Positions 36,220-44,707 of a stretch of DNA of 64,000 nucleotides are shown here, piece after piece. How positions within the stretch are numbered: the first letter of the stretch is position 1; each line of letters begins with the position of its first letter. The stretch is from Streptomyces sp. RPT161 (GTDB taxonomy: Bacteria > Actinomycetota > Actinomycetes > Streptomycetales > Streptomycetaceae). The stretch is from assembly GCF_027533845.1 (NCBI RefSeq), contig NZ_JAPZVN010000007.1:186001-250000 (forward strand). The letters are read 5' to 3'. Below the pieces are notes generated by a model that was given only the letters and a program-made list of their open reading frames with translations, did no database searches and was not told the origin of the DNA. The position numbers and the translations under genes were made by a program.

Positions 36220-37212
36220 TCAACAGCCCCAGCGCAGCGCGGGCGTACGCACCGGCGAGTCCCACAGCCGCAGCAACTCGTCGTCGGCACGGCACAGGGT
36301 GACCGAGGCGCCCGCCATGTCGAGCGAGGTGACGTAGTTGCCGACGAGGGTACGCACCACCGGCACCCCGCGCTCGCCCAGCGCCCGCCGCACCTCGGCG
36401 TTGAACCCGTACAGCTCCAGCAGCGGGGTTCCACCCATCCCGTTGACCAGGAGGAACACCGGGCCGTCCGGCCGTAGGTCGGTCACCACGGCGTCGACGG
36501 CGGCGTCCGCGATCTCCCCCGAGGTCATCATCGCGCGCCGCTCGCGGCCCGGCTCGCCGTGGATGCCGATGCCCAACTCCAGCTCGCCGGGCGGCAGATC
36601 GAAGGTCGGTCCGCCCTTGGAGGGGGTGGAGCAGGCGCTCAGCGCCACGCCGAAGCTGCGGCAGCCGTCGTTGACCCGCTGGGCGAGGGCGGCCACCCGG
36701 TCCAGCGGCGCGCCCTCCTCGGCGGCGGCGCCCGCCAGCCGCTCCACGAACAGCGTGCCGCCGGTGCCGCGCCGCCCCGCCGTGTAGAGGCTGTCGGTGA
36801 CCGCGACATCGTCGTTGACGATGACCTTGGCGACCTGTACGCCCTCGTCCTCGGCGAGTTCCGCGGCCATGTCGAAGTTGAGCACGTCACCGGTGTAGTT
36901 CTTGATCACGAACAGCACCCCGGCACCGCTGTCCACGGCCGCCGCGGCACGCGCCATCTGGTCGGGGACCGGAGAGGTGAAGACCTCGCCGGGGCATGCG
37001 GCGTCCAGCATCCCCCGGCCCACGAACCCCGAGTGCAGCGGCTCGTGCCCGCTGCCCCCACCGGAGACGAGCGCCACCTTGCCCTCGACGGGCGCGTCCC
37101 GCCGGACCACGACGCGGTTCTCCACGTCCACCGTCAACTCCGGATGCGCCGCGGCCAGTCCCCGCAGCGCGTCGGTGACCACCGTCTCCGGCACGTTGAT
37201 CAGCATCTTCAT
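36220..37212 (-). CDS. dhaK: Dihydroxyacetone kinase subunit DhaK
   Basis: 330 residues from ATG 37212, GGAGG upstream. Contains VALVSGGGSGHEPLHSGFVG and the substrate-binding GIGIHGEPG, with His218 in exactly the position of the covalent hemiaminal His of E. coli DhaK. Also KNYTGDVLNFDMAAELA and LVNGMGGTPLLELY. The PTS-type enzyme phosphorylates dihydroxyacetone to DHAP with phosphoenolpyruvate as donor, feeding glycolysis during glycerol or DHA use. First gene of dhaK-dhaL-dhaM (50-base gap to dhaL). No dedicated regulator or glycerol dehydrogenase is adjacent. Confidence 0.95.
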   Translation of the reverse strand: MKMLINVPETVVTDALRGLAAAHPELTVDVENRVVVRRDAPVEGKVALVSGGGSGHEPLHSGFVGRGMLDAACPGEVFTSPVPDQMARAAAAVDSGAGVLFVIKNYTGDVLNFDMAAELAEDEGVQVAKVIVNDDVAVTDSLYTAGRRGTGGTLFVERLAGAAAEEGAPLDRVAALAQRVNDGCRSFGVALSACSTPSKGGPTFDLPPGELELGIGIHGEPGRERRAMMTSGEIADAAVDAVVTDLRPDGPVFLLVNGMGGTPLLELYGFNAEVRRALGERGVPVVRTLVGNYVTSLDMAGASVTLCRADDELLRLWDSPVRTPALRWGC

Positions 37213-37894
37213 GTGGGCCTCCAGCCTAGCTCGGGGACCGCGGCCGTGACTAGCGTCTTCGCAGGTCGTGGTCTGTTTTTGAGGTTCGTGGTCTTGGCGG
37301 TCCGCCGTGCCCCGACGCGCCCTCCGGCGGGGCCGGTGCTGACTGCGTGCCTGACTTGCCGACAATCCATCAGGTACTGGTGTGCGGTCAAGGAACCTTC
37401 ACACGTGTGGCTACAGGCAGGGGCGGCACGTGCTCTCCTCCAGGGTAGGCAGGGAGTGCCGGGGAGCACGCTCCGCGGACCCGCGTGCACCGGTTGGACG
37501 ACGAGGGGAAGCCAGGGCGGAGCTGACGATGAGGTGGCCGTGACTCTCGGACCACTGCCGCTCCCTGGTGGTGAGGAACAAGATCCACGAACCGGATGCC
37601 GCCGTTCGCCCCTACAGGTCCACCACCTCCGGGGCGCTGCGGGTGGCGGATACGAACAACCGGCGGCAGATTGTTCCGCATACGCGGGTGCAGCCCGGCC
37701 GCTTTGAGGAGGGCCAACTCCAGCCCGTGCCGGGGACTATGGCCACCATCTGACCCTGAAAGCGCAGGGCCGGAGCAACTCCTGCATGCGCGGGAGAGCC
37801 CCTGCGACTCCCTCCATCGGATGCCCTCGTCATTCGCAGGCAGGTCCCGTAGCCGAGGGCGCCGTGCGCAAGAAGTCGGCATTCTGCCGACCCC
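37213..37894. other. Gap without a supported gene
   Basis: Short frames on both strands show no family pattern, and their composition is less codon-like than in neighbouring genes. It lies between the dhaK promoter side and the next minus-strand operon. It may contain eroded sequence, but I could identify no fragment. Confidence 0.45.
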
Positions 37895-38041
37895 TTACCG
37901 GCGTTGGGGGTGTGGCTGGGCAGCGCCATGCGCAGAGGTGGACGCCTCGACGCCGAGGTCCTCGGTGGCGTCAAAGTTCCGGGAAGACTGCCTGACCTGC
38001 TCCCAGAAGGTGTGGACCTCGACGCCCCAGCGGTTCGCCAT
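37895..38041 (-). CDS. Possible truncated small ORF downstream of an SDR gene
   Basis: 48 residues from ATG 38041, with GAGGAG six bases upstream, starting 24 bases after the SDR stop, as a second gene of that operon would. The product (MANRWGVEVHTFWEQVRQSS...) matches nothing I recognise. The good ribosome site with a very short frame suggests the 5' end of a larger gene that has been cut off. Real translation is plausible; function is unknown. Confidence 0.35.
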   Translation of the reverse strand: MANRWGVEVHTFWEQVRQSSRNFDATEDLGVEASTSAHGAAQPHPQRR

Positions 38042-38065
38042 GATCGCTCCTCGGCTGTGGCTGAC

Positions 38066-38833
38066 TCACGAGCCCGCGATCACGGGTCCGCCCGCCATGA
38101 GGCCGCCGTCGACGACCAGGACATGGCCGGTGATGTAGCTTGCCTTGTCAGAGCCCAGGTACTGGATGGCCTCGGCGATCTCGTCGGGGGTACCCGCCCG
38201 GTGAAGGGGCAGCACCGAATCGACCGCGTCCCGCGCGGTGTCGTCGCCGGTGAATCGGTCGTACATCGCGGTCCGGGTGTAGCCGGGGGCCACGGCGTTG
38301 ACCCGGATCCCGTGCGCGGCGCCCTCGAGTGCGGCCGCCTTCGTGATGCCGGTGACCGCGTGCTTGCTGCCGACGTACAGGGTCGCGCCGGGGTAACCCA
38401 TCAAGCCGAAGGTGGAGCTGACGTTGACGATGCTGCCACTGCCCTGTTCCCTCATGACCCGGAACTCGTGCTTCAGACACAGCAGCGTGCCCTTGACGTT
38501 CGTGTCGAAGGTGGCCTGGTAGCTCTCGTCGGTCACCTCGGTGACCGGGCCGGGCGTTCCTTCGGTGCCGGCGTTGTTGAGGGCGACATCGAGTCGCCCG
38601 AACCGCTCGACCGCACGGTCGACGAGGTTCTCCACATCGCCGTCCGAGCGGACGTCGGCACGCACGAACTCGGCTTGGGCGCCGAGGTCGCCAAGCTCCC
38701 CGGCGAGTTGCTCGCCGGCGTCATCGTGGCGGCCGGAAACGACGAGGTTCGCGCCCTGACGGGCATAGGCCAACGCAGTTGAGCGGCCGATACCGGTGAG
38801 CGCGCCCGTAATGAGGACGACGGGAACAGGCAC
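38066..38833 (-). CDS. SDR family oxidoreductase
   Basis: 255 residues. NAD(P)-binding ITGALTGIGRSTALAYA (TGxxxGIG), NNAG, catalytic Ser in IVNVSSTFG and YVGSKHA (Tyr-x-x-x-Lys), then IRVNAVAPGYTRTAM and a C-terminal YITGHVLVVDGGLMAGG. Classical SDR of the FabG/glucose-dehydrogenase-like type. Substrate not deducible. The first gene of a possible two-gene unit with the small ORF at 37895. Confidence 0.9.
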   Translation of the reverse strand: MPVPVVLITGALTGIGRSTALAYARQGANLVVSGRHDDAGEQLAGELGDLGAQAEFVRADVRSDGDVENLVDRAVERFGRLDVALNNAGTEGTPGPVTEVTDESYQATFDTNVKGTLLCLKHEFRVMREQGSGSIVNVSSTFGLMGYPGATLYVGSKHAVTGITKAAALEGAAHGIRVNAVAPGYTRTAMYDRFTGDDTARDAVDSVLPLHRAGTPDEIAEAIQYLGSDKASYITGHVLVVDGGLMAGGPVIAGS

Positions 38834-39203
38834 GTGCGAAGGTCCTTCCTGCGAGCAGACAAGTGAACGGCAGTCGAGCGGTCAGCGGCCCGCACCGGGG
38901 CTCTCTTCCGGCCGGGGCGTACCCCTGTGAGGAAGCTGTCCCCGCCCGACGGCAGTCATAGGGGAGGCGGCTATGGCACCCCTCGAAAGGCCGCACTTGA
39001 TGCCCCATATGCCCCATGGGGGCCACACTTTGTTCGCCGTGCAACCAAGCGGGGAGCAAGAGCACGTGCGGCCGATTGCCACCACGCTTGGCCCCGCCAG
39101 CGAGGTCGAGGTCCGCCACCGCACGCCACCGTGTGTAGGGGTGGCCGCGTGCCGCGCCGGTGCCTCCTCGCGCGCCGTGGTGCCGGGCGTCGTACCGGGG
39201 GAG
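38834..39203. other. Gap without a supported gene
   Basis: Region upstream of the SDR gene (minus strand) and downstream of the antiporter gene. It contains a short tandem of the phrase TGCCCCATATGCCCCATGG-like (38999-39019). No frame has recognisable similarity. Confidence 0.45.
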
Positions 39204-40775
39204 TCAGCCGCCGAGGCTGGCTTCTTCCAGGTCGAGTGCGCGTTGGAGGCGGCGACGGGTGGTGTTGCTGATCTTGTTCGCCTCGTACAGGCGCTGGAGT
39301 TCGGCCGTTTCGACGGCGATCAGGGCGCGGCGTATCTCACGGTAGGCGTCGGCGGGTCGGGTCGCTGTGTCGTCGGTGTCGCCGTCGGTGCTGCTGTCGT
39401 CGTTGGCTTGTTGGATGCGGGCTTCGAGGTGGCGATGGAGTTGTTTGAGGGCGATCTGCGGTGCGGCGTCGGCGGTTTCGATCTGTTCCAGCTCCGCGAG
39501 GGCGGCCTGGGCGAGGTGGTGTCGTGCCTGGGCTTCTTCGCGAGCGGTGTGTTGGGGCTCCAGGGCGATGCCGGAGCGGCGGACGACGGGCGCGAGCGTG
39601 AAGCCCTGCACGACAAGGGTCAGCGCGATGGTGCCGGTGGTCAGTGTCAGGATCAGCGCCCGGTGCGGCAGCGGGGCGCCGGAGTGGGTGGTCAGCGGGA
39701 TGGACAGCGCCGCGGCCAGGGGCATCACGCCGCGGGTGCCGGCCCAGGACAGGACGGCCGGAACCCGCCAGGAGATGCGATTGTTGCCGCGCCGGTACTG
39801 CATGAGCGCGGAGAGCGGGAAGACCCACAGCAGGCGCAGTGCCAGCACGGTGAAGGCCACGGCGGGCACCCACAGCGGCCAGCCGCGCTCATCGGCGGCG
39901 AGCTCACGCACCTGGGTGGGAAGTTGCAGGCCGATGACGGCGAAGACGACGCTCTCCAGCAGGAAGACGACGGTGTCGTAGACGGCGTGGATCTGCAGCC
40001 GTATGGGGGCGTTGGTGAGTTTGTGGCCGGTGCTGCCGAGTATGACCCCGGCGACGATGACCGCGGTCACCCCGGAGGTGTGCAGGTCCTCGGCCAGCAC
40101 GTACGACGCGTACGGAGTGACCAGTGCGATGACCGTCTCCAGCACCGGGTCCTCGGTACGCCTGCGAACGAGCACCACCACCGCGGCGACGGCGCCGCCG
40201 AGGAGGGCCCCGCCACCGCCGAGCACGACGAACTGCCCGGCGGCCGAGGGGATGGACACCGCACTCGCGGTCACCGCCGTGGCCACCGCGACCTTGTACA
40301 GCACCAGCGAGGTGGCGTCGTTGAACAGACTCTCGGCCTGCACCATCGCCTGAACACGCGGCGGCAGCGACAGACGGCGCCCCAGCGCCGTCACGGCCAC
40401 GGGGTCCGTGCTGGCCAGGATCGCGCCCAGGACGAACGCGGTCGCGGGGGACAGCGGAGTGAGGGCCGAGGCGATCATGCCGACCGCTGCCGCCGAGGCC
40501 AGGACGAGGCCGAAGACCAGCACGGTCACCGGCCGCCACACCGCCCGCAGCTCCCGGCTGGACATCTCCTCGGCCGAGGCGTACAGCAGCGGCGGCAGCA
40601 CCAAGACGCTGATCACTTCGGGCGCGACGTGGATGTTCGGCACCCACGGCAGGAGTCCGATCCCGAGTCCGGCGACGACCAGCAGTGACGGGGCGGGAAG
40701 CCTCCAGTGCCGGGCCCCGGTCGCGACCGCCGTGGCCAGCACCACGAGCAGCAGGACGATGGTCAGGCCGGTCAT
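39204..40775 (-). CDS. Na+/H+ antiporter, CPA1 (NhaP) family
   Basis: 523 residues; GGGGGAG ribosome site. About twelve transmembrane segments from LTIVLLLVVLATAVATG onward. Ion-site motifs of CPA1: LPPLLYASAEEMS, GAILASTDPVAVTALGRR (the S/TDP motif) and VQAESLFNDATSLVLYKVAVATA (the ND motif). A gating helix with WAGTRGVMPLAAALSIPL is also present. A soluble cytoplasmic tail of about 110 residues follows. It exchanges Na+ or K+ for protons in pH and salt homeostasis. Confidence 0.93.
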   Translation of the reverse strand: MTGLTIVLLLVVLATAVATGARHWRLPAPSLLVVAGLGIGLLPWVPNIHVAPEVISVLVLPPLLYASAEEMSSRELRAVWRPVTVLVFGLVLASAAAVGMIASALTPLSPATAFVLGAILASTDPVAVTALGRRLSLPPRVQAMVQAESLFNDATSLVLYKVAVATAVTASAVSIPSAAGQFVVLGGGGALLGGAVAAVVVLVRRRTEDPVLETVIALVTPYASYVLAEDLHTSGVTAVIVAGVILGSTGHKLTNAPIRLQIHAVYDTVVFLLESVVFAVIGLQLPTQVRELAADERGWPLWVPAVAFTVLALRLLWVFPLSALMQYRRGNNRISWRVPAVLSWAGTRGVMPLAAALSIPLTTHSGAPLPHRALILTLTTGTIALTLVVQGFTLAPVVRRSGIALEPQHTAREEAQARHHLAQAALAELEQIETADAAPQIALKQLHRHLEARIQQANDDSSTDGDTDDTATRPADAYREIRRALIAVETAELQRLYEANKISNTTRRRLQRALDLEEASLGG

Positions 40776-41134
40776 TGAACTCCCCCGTCGGTTACGCCGT
40801 ATAGCTCTTTACCGACCAGACTTCCCGGCACACCGATAAGAACCTTATAGGACTTTAACGGCCCTGACCTCTCGTGTTCCCGAAAGCACGTATCCGCACG
40901 TAGGTCCGGTCAAGCTGCGACCAAGGTCCTTGACGGGCGGCTGTGGGCCGGAAGGCGCGGCGGGTGGGGGCGGGGCATCCGGGGGAGCGTCGAACGCCCG
41001 AAGGCCGATGCCGCACTTGCCAATACATGCAGACGTAGCTATATGCTTACTCATGAATCCGCAGCGCGCCGCCATGTCGCCGTTGGGCCTACGTCTCACG
41101 GTCGGTGTGGCGCATATAGGAGAGGGAGTCCCCG
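40776..41134. other. Promoter gap of the antiporter and the His-rich gene
   Basis: Contains GATAAG-AAC-CTTAT (inverted repeat at 40836-40848) on the antiporter side and ATATGCTTAC (41041-41050) about 85 bases before the His-rich gene. A 22-codon frame at 41053 lacks similarity or a good ribosome site and is not called. Confidence 0.45.
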
Positions 41135-41437
41135 ATGTCTGCCGCAACGCTGCACCGCACCCACGAAGACCACCCCCACGCCCACGGAGAGGGCTGCGGG
41201 CACGTCGCCATCCCCCACGGCGATCACGTGGACTACGTGCACGACGCCCACATCCACCGGGTGCACGGTGATCATGTCGACGAGTGCGCGTCCGCTGAGC
41301 ACGCCGTCCACGAAGGCCACGAACACCGCCACGAGGCGGGGTGCGGTCACGTGGCCGTGCCGCACGAGGACCACGTCGACTACATCCACGATGGGCACCG
41401 CCACGCCAGCCACGGCGACCACTGGGATGACCACTGA
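41135..41437 (+). CDS. Histidine-rich small protein with internal duplication (candidate metal-binding protein)
   Basis: 100 residues, of which about 27 are His and many Asp/Glu. Two tandem copies of a unit of about 40 residues: GEGCGHVAIPHGDHVDYVHDAHIHRVHGDH and EAGCGHVAVPHEDHVDYIHDGHRHASHGDH, each with one Cys-Gly-His. No signal peptide or membrane helix, so cytosolic. The composition suits zinc, nickel or cobalt buffering. A GGAG ribosome site precedes the start and a strong terminator follows. The next gene is an ArsR/SmtB regulator with a zinc-type site, so the two probably form a metal-responsive unit. Confidence 0.8.
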   Translation: MSAATLHRTHEDHPHAHGEGCGHVAIPHGDHVDYVHDAHIHRVHGDHVDECASAEHAVHEGHEHRHEAGCGHVAVPHEDHVDYIHDGHRHASHGDHWDDH

Positions 41438-41454
41438 CGGACACAGCACGACAG

Positions 41455-41487
41455 GGGCGGGCCGGGGTCGATCACCCCGGCCCGCCC
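41455..41487 (+). terminator. Strong hairpin terminator after the His-rich gene
   Basis: A 14-bp perfect GC-rich stem (GGGCGGGCCGGGGT with its complement at 41474-41487) around a 5-base loop, 18 bases after the stop. It separates the His-rich gene from the arsR-like gene. Confidence 0.85.
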
Positions 41488-41542
41488 TCGTGTCATCTGG
41501 GCCTCGCCGAAGGGCAACTGAACTCCATTGCCATGTACTAAG

Positions 41543-41552
41543 GTATGCATAT
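41543..41552. promoter_or_regulatory. Candidate ArsR/SmtB half-operator overlapping the arsR start
   Basis: GTATGCATAT, whose complement ATATGCATAC nearly matches ATATGCTTAC at 41041-41050 upstream of the His-rich gene. The shared element on both promoters fits common zinc control; a full 12-2-12 repeat is not obvious. Confidence 0.4.
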
Positions 41553-41859
41553 GGCGATGGATCCGGACTTCGGGGAACCGCTGGCCGATCTGCGGGCGGC
41601 CAGCGAACTGCTGCGCGCGCTGGCCGCCCCCGTCCGCCTGGGGATCGTGCGCGAACTCTCCACCGGCCACCGGCGGGTCCACGAACTCGTCAACGCTCTC
41701 GGGGTGAGCCAGCCCCTGGTATCCCAGCACCTGCGGGTGCTGCGCACCTCGCGGATCGTCACTGCCCACCGCAAAGCCCGTGAGATCGAGTACTCCCTCA
41801 CCGACGAACACATCGCCCACATCGTCCTGGACGCCATCCGCCACGCCGCCGAGAACTGA
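41545..41859 (+). CDS. ArsR/SmtB family regulator with an alpha5 zinc site
   Basis: 104 residues from ATG 41545 (ATG 41551 is better spaced from TAAGG). Winged helix: LRALAAPVRLGIVRELSTG, VHELVNALGVSQPLVSQHLRVLRTSRIVTAHRKAREIEYSL. The C-terminal helix DEHIAHIVLDAIRHAAE has Asp, His(+2), His(+13) and Glu(+16), exactly the spacing of the SmtB/CzrA alpha5 zinc site (D104, H106, H117, E120 in SmtB). It lacks the CxC alpha3 site. So it should release DNA on Zn(II) or Co(II). TATGCATA overlaps the start codon and may be part of its operator. Confidence 0.88.
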   Translation: MHMAMDPDFGEPLADLRAASELLRALAAPVRLGIVRELSTGHRRVHELVNALGVSQPLVSQHLRVLRTSRIVTAHRKAREIEYSLTDEHIAHIVLDAIRHAAEN

Positions 41860-42105
41860 AGCGCTCCCGGTCCTCGATCCGCCTCGCCGCAGGCGCACGC
41901 CAGGGAGTAGGCGACCGACGGGATTCGCTGACCTGCTGAAACGCTTCTCACGCCGTGCGGGAATCCCGTGTTGAGGTGTGCGGATTCCCCGTGAGGACGC
42001 GAGGACGTTTCCATCGGATACGGCGACGCCGCGCGGAGGGCCTCGACGGCAGCGGTTCCACCCTCGCCTCTGGGCGGCCATCGTCGACCGCCTCGGCTCT
42101 CCCTT

Positions 42106-42888
42106 TCAGGCGCCGGCGCCGCCGTCGACCGGCACGATCGCGCCGGTCACCATCGAGGCACGGTCGCTGAGCAGCCACGCGGCCACCTCGGCCACCTCGC
42201 GGGGCTTGGCCATGCGGCCGAGTGGGGTCGCCGCGTTGTTGCGCTCGATGATGCCCGGGGATACGGCCTCCCACGCGTCGATCATCTCTGTGGCGGTTCC
42301 GCCGGGGGTTATGCCGTTCACTCGGATGCCCTGACGGCCCCAGGTCACGGCCGCGGTCTCGGTGATGCTGTTGAGCGCGCGCTTCATGGCGCCGTATGCG
42401 GGGAGGGCGGGGTTCGCGCGGCGGCTGCCGATGCTCGAGGTGTTGACGATCGCCCCGCCGCCGTTGCGTCGCATGAGTGCGGCCTCGGCGGTCATGGCGG
42501 TCCAGTGCGAGCGGAAGTTCACGGCGAACTGCTCGTCGATGTCCTCCTCGCTCGTGGTGTCGAGCGGGCCGGGCTGCTGGATCGCCGCGCCGTTGTTGAA
42601 GGCGCCGTCGAGCCGTCCGTGCAGCTGCTCGACGCGGTCGACCGCCGCGCGGATGCTCGCACGGTCGGCGAGGTCCAGGGCGACGGCGTCGGCGACGCCT
42701 CCGTCGGCGCGGACCTCGGTGACGATCCGCTGGAGGGCGTCCGTGCTGCGGGCGGCGAGCACGACGGCGGCGCCCTCGGAAGCGAACAGCCGGGCCGCGG
42801 CCGCCCCGATGCCGCGGCTGGCGCCGGTGATGAACACAACCTTGCCGGTGAGCAGGCCGATGGGTGCGCTGTCGATGTCGTTCGTCAT
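42106..42888 (-). CDS. SDR family oxidoreductase
   Basis: 260 residues from ATG 42888 (ATG 42903 adds five residues and would overlap the operator). TGKVVFITGASRGIGAAAARLFASEG, NNGA in place of NNAG, IVNTSSIGS (Ser), AYGAMKRALN (Tyr-x-x-x-Lys), IRVNGITPGGTATEM and IVPVDGGAGA. Classical SDR; substrate unknown. It diverges from an XRE-family regulator across a clear inverted repeat and is its likely target. Confidence 0.88.
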   Translation of the reverse strand: MTNDIDSAPIGLLTGKVVFITGASRGIGAAAARLFASEGAAVVLAARSTDALQRIVTEVRADGGVADAVALDLADRASIRAAVDRVEQLHGRLDGAFNNGAAIQQPGPLDTTSEEDIDEQFAVNFRSHWTAMTAEAALMRRNGGGAIVNTSSIGSRRANPALPAYGAMKRALNSITETAAVTWGRQGIRVNGITPGGTATEMIDAWEAVSPGIIERNNAATPLGRMAKPREVAEVAAWLLSDRASMVTGAIVPVDGGAGA

Positions 42889-42898
42889 GCCGACACTG

Positions 42899-42924
42899 TG
42901 CATCCGGTCTCCAGGCCGGATGCA
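42899..42924. promoter_or_regulatory. Inverted repeat operator between SDR and XRE-type regulator genes
   Basis: TGCATCCGG (42899-42907) and CCGGATGCA (42916-42924) are exact 9-base complements separated by 8 bases, placed 11 bases upstream of the SDR start and 51 bases before the regulator start. Confidence 0.75.
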
Positions 42925-42974
42925 GGCACAGGCGGTACCAGGATCCGTCGCCTCGCAGCGTGCAGACTTGGGCT

Positions 42975-43826
42975 ATGGACAAGCAGGAGCTCGGGGCGTT
43001 CCTCCGGAGCCGCCGTGAGCGGCTCCGGCCGGAGGACGTCGGCCTCCCCTCCGGACCGCGACGCCGGACACCGGGTCTTCGCCGTGAGGAGGTCGTGGTC
43101 CTCGCGCACATCTCCACGGAGTACTACGTGCGGCTCGAACAGGGCAGGGCGCCGCGGCCGTCGGGCGAGGTCCTCGCCGGGATCGCACGCGCGCTGCGGC
43201 TCACCGACGCCGAATCCGACCACCTCCACGTCCTCGCGGGTACCGCTCCGACCCGTACCCGGGTGCACCGGCGCGACGTCCGCCCGAGCATTCTCGCGCT
43301 CCTCGAGCGGCTGCCGCAGACGGCCGCTTTGGTCACGTCCGCCGCTTTCGAGGTGCTCGCGTGGAACGACCTGGCAGCCGCGCTCCTGGAGGACTTTGGC
43401 GAGCTCGCCCCCAAGGACCGCAATCTCGCGCGCCGGGCATTCCTCGGGCCGAGGCGACCTGACGCGACGCAGTACGGGATCTCCGACGCCGCCGAGTTCC
43501 AGCACCATGTCGTCATGGAGCTCCGTGCCACCCTCGCCCGCTACCCGACGGACCCGGCGGTAACCGGCCTCGTCGACGAACTCCGCGACACCAGCCCCGA
43601 CTTCGCCCGCCTCTGGGAGCGGCATGACGTGCAGGCCGCGCCGATGCTCACGAAGACCTTCCGCCACCCGGTCGTCGGGGAGATCACCGTCGACTGCGAC
43701 GCGCTCGCGCTCACGGACCGCGACCAGCACCTCGTGCTCTACAGCGCGCCGCCCGGATCCCCCGCCGCCGAGGCTCTGGCACTTCTGAACGTACTTGGAG
43801 CCGAGGCTGGTGATTGTCTGCGGTAG
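42975..43826 (+). CDS. XRE family regulator with MmyB-like ligand domain
   Basis: 283 residues from ATG 42975. N-terminal XRE HTH (LGAFLRSRRERL, RRTPGLRREEVVVLAHISTEYYVRLEQGRAPRPSGEVLAGIARALRL) with the PGLRREEVA signature of MmyB-type regulators. A PAS-like MmyB ligand-binding domain follows (VTSAAFEVLAWNDLAAALLEDF, ELRATLARYPTDPAV, FRHPVVGEITVDCDAL). These proteins often bind fatty acids or other hydrophobic ligands and regulate a divergent oxidoreductase, which is the arrangement here. Confidence 0.9.
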   Translation: MDKQELGAFLRSRRERLRPEDVGLPSGPRRRTPGLRREEVVVLAHISTEYYVRLEQGRAPRPSGEVLAGIARALRLTDAESDHLHVLAGTAPTRTRVHRRDVRPSILALLERLPQTAALVTSAAFEVLAWNDLAAALLEDFGELAPKDRNLARRAFLGPRRPDATQYGISDAAEFQHHVVMELRATLARYPTDPAVTGLVDELRDTSPDFARLWERHDVQAAPMLTKTFRHPVVGEITVDCDALALTDRDQHLVLYSAPPGSPAAEALALLNVLGAEAGDCLR

Positions 43827-44347
43827 CGCCGCAGTCAGCCACGGCGAACTGTCGTGAGCCCGGGGTGACTTGCTGATCCGGTCGGCCGGGGACTCCTCGC
43901 CCAGCACCGGTCCTGCGGGTCGCGCAGTCACCGGAGGCGTCGTCGACCCATCGTTCCAAGGCGACGCGGTAGACGGCAACGCCGGCCTCGGCGGCCGGAC
44001 TCGCCTCCGGGCCACCGACACCACGCCGCCAGCGTTCCCCGGCCACAGGCCGAACCCACGCTGGGTCAACTTCCACTTCGCGCGCCCGCGATCTGCTTGA
44101 CCACCGGGTGGCCCTCCGGCAGACGCAGAGAGCGGCGCTGCTCGTGGTCCTACAGGCGCTCCGGCAGGCCGAGTTCCACGTCCACGCGGTGAACGCGATC
44201 AGCGGGTCGGAGTCCTTGCCGTAGCGGTGCAGGCGCGGCGCACCGAGACCTGCCGGGCCTCCGGCGTCAAGACCGTATGCTCCCGTCTTGCCCGATAGTG
44301 CCAACGCCCATGACGCCCGGACGGGCCGTTGCATAGAATTCGATCTC
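43827..44347. other. Gap without a supported gene
   Basis: 520 bases. Minus-strand frames carry short protein-like pieces (LRLPEGHPVVKQ, VAVYRVALERWVDDASG) in different frames, which could be relics of a lost gene, but no family could be assigned. No strong palindromes seen. Confidence 0.4.
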
Positions 44348-44707
44348 ATGCCGAAGCCTGACGAGCTGATCGTTGACATCGCCGCCCTTGTGGAGTCCGG
44401 GCGGAGCAGTCAGATGTCCCTGACCGTGGTCACCGGTGGTGCTGTCATCACCGGTCGCCTGGCTCCCGAAGCCGTGTGGAGGCAGAGGGTGTCGGAGGTG
44501 CTGGCGGATTCCGCCCGCCTGGGCGAGTTCTCCGCTGTCTTCGACCCTCCCGCAAAGAAGGACGGCCCGCCCACGCATCTGCACTTCCATGTCGCCCGGA
44601 TCCTGCAGGGCACGGTGGGGATCCCGGGGACGGGCGGGATGTACCGCGTCGCGATCGAGGACGTAAGTGCCTGGACTGTGGGGGACTTCAGCTACTCCGA
44701 CCACTGA
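44348..44707 (+). CDS. Small hypothetical protein (weak GvpU-like pattern)
   Basis: 119 residues from ATG 44348. Pattern: MSLTVVTGGAVITGRLAPEAVWRQRVSEVL, then THLHFHVARILQGTVGIPGTGGMYRVAIEDVSAW. No signal or membrane segment. The beta-hairpin TVVTGGAVITGRL resembles the start of gas-vesicle accessory GvpU-like proteins, but the match is loose and no gvp genes are near. The last 16 bases overlap the convergent SCO5918-type gene. Confidence 0.6.
   Translation: MPKPDELIVDIAALVESGRSSQMSLTVVTGGAVITGRLAPEAVWRQRVSEVLADSARLGEFSAVFDPPAKKDGPPTHLHFHVARILQGTVGIPGTGGMYRVAIEDVSAWTVGDFSYSDH

Noticed and set aside
37568-37753. A 61-residue plus-strand frame with ALRVADTNNRRQ, recalling an NHL repeat
   Set aside because: One weak repeat-like phrase only, no ribosome site, and no continuation in nearby frames.
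41053-41121. A 22-codon ATG frame upstream of the His-rich gene as a possible leader peptide
   Set aside because: No ribosome site and no regulatory codon pattern; more likely promoter or leader sequence.
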